Assembly: GCF_024704725.1 (NCBI RefSeq)
Contig: NZ_JALIQS010000002.1
Coordinates: 930,001-994,000, forward strand
Source of the DNA: Shinella sp. CPCC 101442
GTDB lineage: Bacteria > Pseudomonadota > Alphaproteobacteria > Rhizobiales > Rhizobiaceae
Direction: 5' to 3'
DNA length: 64,000 nucleotides
How positions within the stretch are numbered: the stretch's first letter is position 1; each line of letters opens with the position of its first letter. The notes beneath the pieces are model-generated. The model searched no databases and was not told where the DNA came from. It worked only from the letters and a program-made list of their open reading frames with translations. The position numbers and the translations under genes were made by a program. Below are positions 23,091 to 30,215 of this stretch, one piece after another.

Positions 23091-25652
23091 ATGGCAGAGT
23101 TTCCGCAAAAGGCGAAGGTCGTCATCATCGGTTTGGGTGGCATCGTGGGCGCGTCCATCGCCCATCATCTCATCGAGCGCGGATGGGACGATATCGTAGG
23201 CATCGACAAGTCGGGCATCCCGACCGATATCGGTTCGACGGCGCATGCCTCGGACTTCTGCTACACGACGAGCCACGACTTCCTGTCGGTCTGGACCACC
23301 CAGTATTCGATCGATTTCTACGAGAAGATGGGGCACTACGCCCGCATCGGCGGCCTCGAGGTCGCGCGCACCGGCGATGACACCTGGATGGAAGAGATCA
23401 AGCGCAAGCTCTCCTCCGCCAAGGCCTTCGGCACCCGCGCGCATTATGTCTCTCCGGCCGAGATCAAGGACATGTTCCCGCTGATCGAGCAGGACCAGGT
23501 GATGGGCGGCATGTTCGATCCGGATGCCGGCCTCGTCGTGCCGCGTTCGCAGACGGTTGCGGGCAAGCTGGTCGATGCCGCTGAAAAGTCCGGCAAGCTG
23601 CAGGTCTACGGCAACACGCCGGCCCAGTCGCTGATCGTCGAGGGCGGCCGCATCAAGGGCGTCGTCACCCATCGCGGCACCATCATGGCCGATCATGTCA
23701 TCGTCTGCGCCGGCATCTGGGGCCGTCTGATCGCCGAAATGGTCGGCGAGGACCTGCCGGTCATGCCGGTCGATCACCCCCTCACCTTCTTCGGCCCGTA
23801 CAACGAGTTCGAGGGCACCGGCAAGGAAATCGGCTACCCGCTTTTGCGCGACCAGGGCAACTCCGCCTATATGCGCGACACCGGCGACCCGAAGACCACC
23901 GAGGGCGGCCAGATCGAGTGGGGCTACTACGAGACCACCAATCCGCGTCTCTGCCATCCGCGCAACATTCTGGAAAAGCACGAGGCGCGCCTGTCGCCCT
24001 CGCAGCGCGACCTCGACATGGAGCAGATCCTCGAGCCGCTCGAAAAGGCCATGGAACTGACGCCAATCCTCGGCGAACTCGGCTATAACGAAGGTCATTC
24101 CTTCAACGGCCTGCTGCAGGTTTCCGCCGCCGGCGGCCCGTCCTGCGGCGAGAGCCAGAAGGTGCGCGGCCTGTGGTACTGCGTCGCCATCTGGGTGAAG
24201 GACGGCCCCGGCTATGGCAAGCTGATCGCCGACTGGATGACGGACGGCCGCACCGAGATCGACCACAACTCGATCGACTATTCGCGCTTCTACCCGCATC
24301 AGCTGACGGAAGAATTCATCGAGGGCCGCAGCTACGAGGCCGCCCAGAAGATCTATTTCCCCGCCGTGCACAACCGCGAACCCTATGCCTCGGGCCGCGG
24401 CGCCAAGCGCTCGCCCTTCCATGAACGCGAAAAGGAACTCGGCGGCTACTTCATGGAACTCGGCGGCTGGGAGCGTGCGCACGGCTACGCCGCCAACGAG
24501 CACCTGCTGGAAAAATACGGCAACCGCGTTCCGGTGCGCGAGAACGAATGGGACAGCCGCCACTTCTGGCGTGTCTCGAATGCCGAGCATCTGGCGATGA
24601 GCGAGGATTGCGGCATCGTCAACCTCTCGCATTTCCACATGGTGGATATCGAGGGCCCTGACCATGTCGAGCTGCTGGAATGGCTGTGCGCCGCGAAGAT
24701 CGGCGGCGACGGCAATATCGGCAAGGGTGTCTATACCCACTTCCTCGACGATGAGGGCATGGTGCGCGCCGACTTCACCGTCTTCCGCATGGCCGACCGC
24801 TGCCGCCTGGTGAACGGCGCCGATGCCGGCCCGCGCGACTTCCACTACATGAAGCGCATCGCCGAGGACCGTGGCCTTGACGTCACCATCACCGACACCT
24901 CGGAAAAGTACATCACCGTCGGCATCTGGGGGCCGAACGCCCGCGAGACCCTGAAGAAGGTGGTGGCGGATCCCGCCGGTCTCGACCAGGAGAATTTCGC
25001 CTTCGCCGCGATCAAGCAGATCGAGATTGCCGGCAAGAGCGTGACAGCGTTCCGCATCTCCTATGTCGGCGAGCAGGGCTGGGAACTGCACATGAAGTAC
25101 GAGGACGGCCTGGCCGTCTGGGATGCGCTGCGCGCCACCGGCGTCATGGCCTTCGGTGTCGAGACCTATGCCAACTCGCGCCGCATGGAAAAGAGCCTGC
25201 GCCTGCAGAATGCGGACCTGCTCACCCAGTATAACCTCATCGAGGCGGACCTCGCCCGCCCGAAGGTCAAGGAAGCCGACTTCCGCGGCAAGGCGAAGCA
25301 TCTGGAGTACAAGGCACGCGCGCACCAGCCGGCAATGCTCTGCACGCTGGTCATGACCGAAAATACCGACAAATCAGGTGTGAAGCGCTACCCGCTCGGC
25401 AACCTGCCGGTCATGGACCCGGAAACCGGCGAAGTCCTCATCGACGACCTCGGCCGCCGCTCCTACACGACGTCCATCGCCTTCGGCCCGACCATCGGCA
25501 AGAACATCGCGCTGGCCTACCTGCCGCACGCCTATTGCCAAGAGGGCCGCAAGCTCAACATCGAGTATTTTGCCGAGACCTACCCGGTCGAGGTTGTCAG
25601 CATCGGCTACAAGCCGCTGTATGACCCCGAAAACCTGAAGCCACGTACGTAA
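23091..25652 (+). CDS. FAD-dependent oxidoreductase with GcvT-like C-terminus (dimethylglycine/sarcosine dehydrogenase family)
   Basis: 853 residues. N-terminal DAO-type FAD domain: VVIIGLGGIVGASIAHHL binds the ADP moiety, and AHASD shortly after is where family members attach FAD to His. Residues about 430-853 are an aminomethyltransferase (GcvT/T-protein) domain that passes the one-carbon unit to tetrahydrofolate (MRADFTVFRMADRCRLVNGA, SYVGEQGWELHM, GVETYANSRRMEKSLR). Such enzymes demethylate N-methyl amines (dimethylglycine, sarcosine, stachydrine-derived N-methylproline). The exact substrate cannot be read from sequence. GGGG lies nine bases before the ATG. Monocistronic with its own terminator. 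Confidence 0.87.
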   Translation: MAEFPQKAKVVIIGLGGIVGASIAHHLIERGWDDIVGIDKSGIPTDIGSTAHASDFCYTTSHDFLSVWTTQYSIDFYEKMGHYARIGGLEVARTGDDTWMEEIKRKLSSAKAFGTRAHYVSPAEIKDMFPLIEQDQVMGGMFDPDAGLVVPRSQTVAGKLVDAAEKSGKLQVYGNTPAQSLIVEGGRIKGVVTHRGTIMADHVIVCAGIWGRLIAEMVGEDLPVMPVDHPLTFFGPYNEFEGTGKEIGYPLLRDQGNSAYMRDTGDPKTTEGGQIEWGYYETTNPRLCHPRNILEKHEARLSPSQRDLDMEQILEPLEKAMELTPILGELGYNEGHSFNGLLQVSAAGGPSCGESQKVRGLWYCVAIWVKDGPGYGKLIADWMTDGRTEIDHNSIDYSRFYPHQLTEEFIEGRSYEAAQKIYFPAVHNREPYASGRGAKRSPFHEREKELGGYFMELGGWERAHGYAANEHLLEKYGNRVPVRENEWDSRHFWRVSNAEHLAMSEDCGIVNLSHFHMVDIEGPDHVELLEWLCAAKIGGDGNIGKGVYTHFLDDEGMVRADFTVFRMADRCRLVNGADAGPRDFHYMKRIAEDRGLDVTITDTSEKYITVGIWGPNARETLKKVVADPAGLDQENFAFAAIKQIEIAGKSVTAFRISYVGEQGWELHMKYEDGLAVWDALRATGVMAFGVETYANSRRMEKSLRLQNADLLTQYNLIEADLARPKVKEADFRGKAKHLEYKARAHQPAMLCTLVMTENTDKSGVKRYPLGNLPVMDPETGEVLIDDLGRRSYTTSIAFGPTIGKNIALAYLPHAYCQEGRKLNIEYFAETYPVEVVSIGYKPLYDPENLKPRT

Positions 25653-25674
25653 ACGCGGCTGGAAAGACCAAAAG

Positions 25675-25706
25675 AAAGGGCGTGCCGGTGGCGCGCCCTT
25701 TTGTTT
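25675..25706. terminator. Bidirectional terminator between converging genes
   Basis: AAAGGGCG-TGCC-GGT-GGC-GCGCCCTTT stem-loop with T run TTTTGTTT on the plus strand; it also presents AAAGAAAG/CTTT on the minus strand. It ends both the FAD/GcvT gene and the amidohydrolase. Confidence 0.85.
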
Positions 25707-25709
25707 GGA

Positions 25710-26909
25710 TCAGCGGAATACGGCGCCGTTTTCAGCAACAAGCCGCCCGGCCTTGAACACAAGACGCCCCTTCGGCACTGCCACGACCGCCTCCGGCACA
25801 TGCTCGGCGTCGAGCGTCACGAAATCGGCCTTGGCACCGACCTCAATGCCATAGCCGTCCAGACCGAGAGCCCGGGCGCTGGCTGATGTCACCACGTCGA
25901 AGGCGACACTCAGTTCCTCGTCCGTGTAGAAGCCGGAGCGGTAGCCGATCATCATCGCGCGGCCCAGCATGTCTCCATCGCCGTAGGGCCACCAGGAATC
26001 GCGGATATTGTCGTTGCCGGCGAAGACGTTGACGCCCTCGCCCCGCAGAAGCGCGACGGGCGGGAAGGCGTGGTCGCCGGGGGCGTTGGTCATGATGGAG
26101 ACACCGGCGGCGGCGATCCGGGCACCGATGCGGCGGGCGGAATCCGCATCGAGGTCGCCGAGGCCGTAGGCATGGCTGATCGCCACCCTGCCCTGCAGGC
26201 CGAGCGCCACCGTGCGCGCGCAAATCTCCTCCACCGTGAAGACGCCGAGCGAGCCGAAATCGTGCAGGTGGATATCGACGCCGACGCCACGCTTCTCGGC
26301 GACCCCGAAGACGACGTCGAGATGGCCTTGCAGGTCCCGGTCGAAGCTTGCCGGATCGAGACCGCCGACAAGATCGGCGCCGAGCGCTACCGCCTCGTCC
26401 AGCAGTTCCGCCGTGCCGGGGCTCTTCAGGATGCCGTTCTGCGGGAAGGCGACGAGCTGGATGTCGATGATGTCCCGGTACTCTTCGCGAATGCCGAGGA
26501 TGGTCTCCAGCGACGTCAGCCCGACCGAGGCATCGACCATGACGTGGCTGCGCATATGGAGAGAGCCGTTTCCAACGCAGAGCTCCAGCTGCTTGCGGGC
26601 GCGCTCCGCCATGGGGGCCGCCTGTGCCATGTTCTGAGCCTGGAAGGCCACACGCTCATGGACGTCGAAACCGTTGGTGCAGGCTTTGTGGGGGATCCAC
26701 TTGTCGCCGTAGAAGCTGGTATCGAGATGGATATGGCCCTCGACGAAGGCCGGCACGAGCAAGGCGCCCGCGATGTCCACGCGCTTGGCTTCAACCTCGG
26801 TCGAGCCGGCCGGCGCAATCGAAACGATGCGGCCGCCGGCAACGCCGACATCGTTCAGCGAACCATCCGCCAGCTTCGCATTGGTGAACAGGGTTTCGAT
26901 GCCGGCCAT
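25710..26909 (-). CDS. Amidohydrolase, cytosine-deaminase-like
   Basis: 399 residues, TIM-barrel metal-dependent hydrolase. FVEGHIHLDTSFYGDKW matches the first metal-binding strand of the CodA/cytosine deaminase group; VDIHLHDFGSLG, VAISHAYGLGD and FAGNDNIRDSWWPYGDGDM supply the other ligands and the catalytic Asp. Members deaminate cytosine, isoguanine, creatinine-like or other N-heterocycles. Start at 26909 has GGAG ten bases upstream; an earlier in-frame ATG adds eight unconserved residues. It stands alone between terminators, so the substrate is open. Confidence 0.83.
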   Translation of the reverse strand: MAGIETLFTNAKLADGSLNDVGVAGGRIVSIAPAGSTEVEAKRVDIAGALLVPAFVEGHIHLDTSFYGDKWIPHKACTNGFDVHERVAFQAQNMAQAAPMAERARKQLELCVGNGSLHMRSHVMVDASVGLTSLETILGIREEYRDIIDIQLVAFPQNGILKSPGTAELLDEAVALGADLVGGLDPASFDRDLQGHLDVVFGVAEKRGVGVDIHLHDFGSLGVFTVEEICARTVALGLQGRVAISHAYGLGDLDADSARRIGARIAAAGVSIMTNAPGDHAFPPVALLRGEGVNVFAGNDNIRDSWWPYGDGDMLGRAMMIGYRSGFYTDEELSVAFDVVTSASARALGLDGYGIEVGAKADFVTLDAEHVPEAVVAVPKGRLVFKAGRLVAENGAVFR

Positions 26910-27000
26910 GATATCGCGTCTCCATTTGCACACGGATCGGCCCGCCCTTCAACGAGCGAGCCAATGATTGTATGCAATAACGCGCGAAAATCGTATTCGG

Positions 27001-27708
27001 TCAATAGGCCGCGGCAACCGCCGCGCTGCCCAGCACCACGATGGGCGTGCCGTTCTGCACGCGGTTGAACAGATCGACCACGTCCTGGTTGATCATGCGC
27101 ACGCAGCCCGAGGAGACGGACTTGCCGATCGTCCACCACTCCGGCGAACCATGGATGCGGTAGAGCGTGTCCTCGTTGTCCTTGAAGATATACATGGCGC
27201 GGGCGCCGAGCGGGTTTTTCAGGCCCGGCTCCATGCCGCCATTGCGGATGCTGTAGGGTTCCAGCTCGGGCTGGCGCGCGACCATCTCGTCCGGCGGCGT
27301 CCAGCGCGGCCATTGCCGCTTGTACTGGATGACGCCGCGCCCGGCCCATTCGAAGCCGGCGCGGCCGAGGCCGACGCCGTAGCGCATCGCCTGCCCGTCT
27401 TCATAGGTGAGATAGAGGAAATGGTTTGCCGTATCGACCACGATCACGCCGGGCCGCTCGCCCGTGGGATTCGGCACCATCTGGCGATAGAAGCGCGGAT
27501 CGATCTTCTGATAGGGAATGGCCGGCAGCGGGAACTGCTCGTCATCCTTCGGGCCGTACATGGCGGCGTAGATGCTCGTATCGACGACCGGTTCAGGCCT
27601 GACCGCGATCCTCTCGCGCGCCGGCGTGGTGCAGCCGGCCAGAACCGTGGTTGCCAATCCCGCGCTGCCAAGCAGGAAGGACCGGCGGGTTACGCTTTGA
27701 CCAGTCAA
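27001..27708 (-). CDS. L,D-transpeptidase (YkuD domain), exported
   Basis: 235 residues. N-terminus VTRRSFLLGSAGLATTVLAG then CTTP combines a twin-arginine-like motif with a lipobox (LAGC), so it is probably a periplasmic lipoprotein. The YkuD domain covers about 85-225, with the catalytic motif HGSPEWWTIGKSVSSGCVRM (His and Cys of the active site). These enzymes form 3-3 peptidoglycan crosslinks or attach outer-membrane proteins to peptidoglycan, a major crosslink type in Rhizobiales, where growth is polar. It lies just downstream of a second, different L,D-transpeptidase-family gene, 17 bases apart, so they form one operon. Confidence 0.92.
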   Translation of the reverse strand: MTGQSVTRRSFLLGSAGLATTVLAGCTTPARERIAVRPEPVVDTSIYAAMYGPKDDEQFPLPAIPYQKIDPRFYRQMVPNPTGERPGVIVVDTANHFLYLTYEDGQAMRYGVGLGRAGFEWAGRGVIQYKRQWPRWTPPDEMVARQPELEPYSIRNGGMEPGLKNPLGARAMYIFKDNEDTLYRIHGSPEWWTIGKSVSSGCVRMINQDVVDLFNRVQNGTPIVVLGSAAVAAAY

Positions 27709-27725
27709 TACGATTTCCTCACGCC

Positions 27726-28769
27726 TCAGTCGTCATAGGGGTCGGCCAGTGCGGCATCGGGCCGGCTGACCGGATATTTCGTGCGCGAAATGCGGGCGGC
27801 CATGCCCTTCGCACCCTGCTGCTTCAGAAGCGAGCGGAAGCTCGGATGCATGCCGCCGTCCACATAGGCGAAGCTCGAAACCGGTGTGGCGCTCGCAAAA
27901 GCCGCATCCAGCTTCTTTTGTTCCGCACCGATCTTCGCGATCATATCATTTTGTGCGCCATCGGCCGTTGCCGGGCACTGGGCGAGCGGGTCGTCCGGCT
28001 CGCCGTTCGCAAATTCCCTGTTGAACACATAGCGGCCGCCGCACACCGAAACCTTCGGCTGCTTCCGCGTGAAGGCGAAGGCGTCATAGCCTTCCTTCAG
28101 CGTGCGCCAGAACGGCATGTTCGGATCGCCCTTGTGCTTGGCCATGTTTTCCGTGGTCATGCGGAAGGGATAGGCCTGCACCTGGAAACGCTCCTGGCCG
28201 CCATCCAGTGCCTTCTGCACGATGGCGTAGATTTCGCCCACGCCCTGGTCCGTCATGGCGTAGCAGCCGGACGACGAACAGGCTCCGTGCACCATCAGCG
28301 CCTCGCCCGAATAGCCGAGCGCCGATTCCAGCCGGTTCGGATAACCGAGATTGAAGGAGACGTAATATTGCGAGTTCGGGTTCAGCATGCCCTCGGAGAC
28401 ATGGTAGAAACCTTCCGGCGCCTGGCGGTCGCCACTCTTCGTCTTCGGGCCGAGCTTTCCCGACCAGCGGCACATCGGATAGGTCTTGAACAGCGCATAC
28501 TGGCCGCCGGCATTGACCTTCCAGACCTCCAGTTCGCTCTCCTGCTTGAAGATGCGCACGAGAACCGGGCTTTCCGGCCGCATCTTCTTCTTCGACATCT
28601 CCGCCTTGACCTTGTTGGACAGCTGCGGCGCCTCGGCGAGCGAAGCGACGTCCATGGCCATGCAGCCGGCGAGCAGGCTGCCGGCGACGGTCGCGGCGGC
28701 AAGACGCGCGAACAGCGACAGGCGCGAGCGGTTGGTTTCTGGCGAAGAGCGATGGCGAAGCGCAAACAT
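27726..28769 (-). CDS. YafK/DpaA-type L,D-transpeptidase-family lipoprotein
   Basis: 347 residues. Signal with lipobox SLLAGCMAM (Cys about 36). Catalytic signature MVHGACSSSGCYAMTD near residues 155-170 places it in the YafK branch of the YkuD superfamily; E. coli DpaA of this branch cleaves Braun lipoprotein from peptidoglycan rather than crosslinking. The following residues to about 347 are a family-specific extension with two further Cys (VCGGRY, QCPA). Co-operonic with the canonical L,D-transpeptidase: one may attach and the other detach proteins. Confidence 0.88.
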   Translation of the reverse strand: MFALRHRSSPETNRSRLSLFARLAAATVAGSLLAGCMAMDVASLAEAPQLSNKVKAEMSKKKMRPESPVLVRIFKQESELEVWKVNAGGQYALFKTYPMCRWSGKLGPKTKSGDRQAPEGFYHVSEGMLNPNSQYYVSFNLGYPNRLESALGYSGEALMVHGACSSSGCYAMTDQGVGEIYAIVQKALDGGQERFQVQAYPFRMTTENMAKHKGDPNMPFWRTLKEGYDAFAFTRKQPKVSVCGGRYVFNREFANGEPDDPLAQCPATADGAQNDMIAKIGAEQKKLDAAFASATPVSSFAYVDGGMHPSFRSLLKQQGAKGMAARISRTKYPVSRPDAALADPYDD

Positions 28770-29128
28770 GGGTCGGTTTCGGTTGTTCGGGGTTCGGGAG
28801 CGTCGCGGTCTGCGCGGCGCCTTTGCAGCCTAGAGTCCAAGCGATTGCTTAGAACTTCGTTAATCTTGTGACCTAAACGGCCGTTGCGCGACTTCATGCC
28901 ACGTCGAATGCCGCGAATCCTGTATCGATTTCCGGCAGCTTAAACCCTCAAGCTGCCTAAGCTTCAAGGCCAGCTTTGCGGCTTTCTTTCGTCCGGAGAT
29001 CACGCGGCGAACAAAAAATCGTTAGTTACTTGCCCCAAGCCAACCAGACGGCCCATTCGGCAAAGAAAACTTGATTTGGACGGCGTCCCGCTACATCTGT
29101 GAGCGAGACTATTTCAAGAGGCGAAACG
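28770..29128. other. Intergenic region between divergent operons
   Basis: No gene is supported. It holds an 8-bp inverted repeat GGCAGCTT-AAACCCTC-AAGCTGCC at 28934-28957, and GGAC-GGC-GTCC at about 29076-29086 inside what must be the promoter of the MerR gene. Neither can be assigned a binding protein by inspection. Confidence 0.5.
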
Positions 29129-29545
29129 ATGCTGACGATCGGCGATCTTTCCAGGGCCACGGGCGTCAAGGTTCCGACAATCCGCTATTATGAACAAATG
29201 GGCCTGCTCTCGCATGCCGAGCGCTCGGAGGGGAACCAGCGGCGCTACTCCAATGGCGAGCGCGACCGCCTCACCTTCATCCGCCATGCGCGCGACCTCG
29301 GCCTCACCATCGACGCCATCCGCGAACTGATCGAACTCAGCCAGCACCCGGAACGCCCCTGCCACGATGCCGACCGCATCGCCGCCGAACAGCTTTCGAC
29401 CGTCCGGCGCAAGATCGAACGCCTGCAGAAGCTGGAGGCGGAACTGGTGCGCATCACCAGCCATTGCCACACCGACCAGGTCCGCGACTGCTACGTCATC
29501 CGGGCGCTCGCCAATCACGACCTTTGCCACGACGAACACGACTAA
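29129..29545 (+). CDS. MerR-family divalent-metal sensor (ZntR/CadR/PbrR type)
   Basis: 138 residues: MerR winged helix (LTIGDLSRATGVKVPTIRYY), dimerising helix, and metal loop. Cys78 (RPCHDAD), Cys113 and Cys121 (HCHTDQVRDC, C-x7-C) reproduce the three-Cys set used by ZntR, CadR and PbrR for Zn, Cd or Pb, whereas CueR lacks the first Cys. A His/Cys tail (LCHDEHD) adds ligands. Start 29129 has AGAGGCGAAACG before it. It lies next to a P1B-2 metal ATPase whose promoter carries a textbook MerR operator, so that promoter is the probable target. Confidence 0.88.
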   Translation: MLTIGDLSRATGVKVPTIRYYEQMGLLSHAERSEGNQRRYSNGERDRLTFIRHARDLGLTIDAIRELIELSQHPERPCHDADRIAAEQLSTVRRKIERLQKLEAELVRITSHCHTDQVRDCYVIRALANHDLCHDEHD

Positions 29546-29645
29546 AGCGCGTCGCGATCTTTCAGATTCGCTCCTTGCGCTCTAGTCCCTTGATTTTTCG
29601 CATGTCGTTGGCGCAAAACCGCTGCACACTTTTGCGCGACATGCG
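29545..29645. repeat. Rhizobial intergenic mosaic (RIME-like) palindromic element
   Basis: Two nested inverted repeats: CGCATGTC-GTTG-GCGCAAAA, then CCGCTGCACAC, then TTTTGCGC-GACATGCG (29599-29645), preceded by AAAGCGCGTCGCGATCTTTC and the segment up to GCGCTCTAGTCC. I recognise this sequence style as a dispersed element found between genes in many Rhizobium and Agrobacterium genomes. It sits between converging genes and ends exactly at the SCO stop. It probably folds in RNA and may act as transcription end or mRNA stabiliser. Confidence 0.7.
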
Positions 29646-30215
29646 TTAGGACGCTGCAAGCAATTTCAGCTTCTGAAGCTGCGTTTCGCGCGGCTCGTGC
29701 ATGTCCAGCATGCCCTGGAGCCGGCCATCCGCACGGATGAGAAAGAGGCCGGCGGTGTGGTCCATCGTGTAACTGTCCGAGGCCGTCGGCACCTTTTTGT
29801 AGGTAGCTGAAAAGGCATCCGCCGCCGCCTTCGTCTCGGCCGCATCACCGCGGAGCGCGATGATGCGTGGGTCGAAGGAGGTCATGTAGAGCTTCAGCAG
29901 CTCCGCCGTGTCGCGCTCGGGATCGACGGAGATGAAGAGCGGCGTGATGCGATCTGCCGCCGGGCCGATGTCCTTCAGCAATGCACTCAGCTCGAACAGC
30001 GCCGTCGGGCAGACATCCGGGCAATGGGTGAAGCCGAAGAAGACGAGATAGGGTTTTCCGGCGAGATCGGCCGAGCCGAAGGCTTTGCCGTCGACCGTCT
30101 GCAAGGCGAAAATGCGCTGCTTTGGCTTTTCCGTTGCAGGAACCTGTGCCGCGACCGTCGCTCCGACGATCGCGGCCAGCACGCCTGCAAGACCAATGAA
30201 TGTCCTGCGCTTCAT
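29646..30215 (-). CDS. SCO1/SenC family thioredoxin-fold copper chaperone
   Basis: 189 residues: N-terminal membrane anchor/signal (IGLAGVLAAIVGATVAA), thioredoxin fold with the copper-binding FFGFTHCPDVCP (two Cys) and the distal His in SYTMDHTAGLFLI. SCO proteins deliver copper to, or reduce, the CuA site of cytochrome oxidase. Its ATG overlaps the stop of a Zn/Cd-type ATPase (ATGA at 30212-30215), an unusual coupling because one partner handles copper and the other divalent metals. No cytochrome oxidase genes are nearby. Confidence 0.92.
   Translation of the reverse strand: MKRRTFIGLAGVLAAIVGATVAAQVPATEKPKQRIFALQTVDGKAFGSADLAGKPYLVFFGFTHCPDVCPTALFELSALLKDIGPAADRITPLFISVDPERDTAELLKLYMTSFDPRIIALRGDAAETKAAADAFSATYKKVPTASDSYTMDHTAGLFLIRADGRLQGMLDMHEPRETQLQKLKLLAAS

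Noticed and set aside
22677-25325. An 882-codon open frame on the minus strand opposite the FAD/GcvT gene
   Set aside because: It is the antisense of a clearly conserved enzyme; its composition (Val/Ala/His/Asp/Arg) is the usual mirror of high-GC coding DNA and no domain is recognisable.
29071-29094. MerR-like promoter (TTGATT ... TACATC with GGAC-GGC-GTCC) before the merR gene
   Set aside because: The spacer is only 15 bp and the dyad is short; it does not resemble the clear 19-bp-spacer site on the ATPase.
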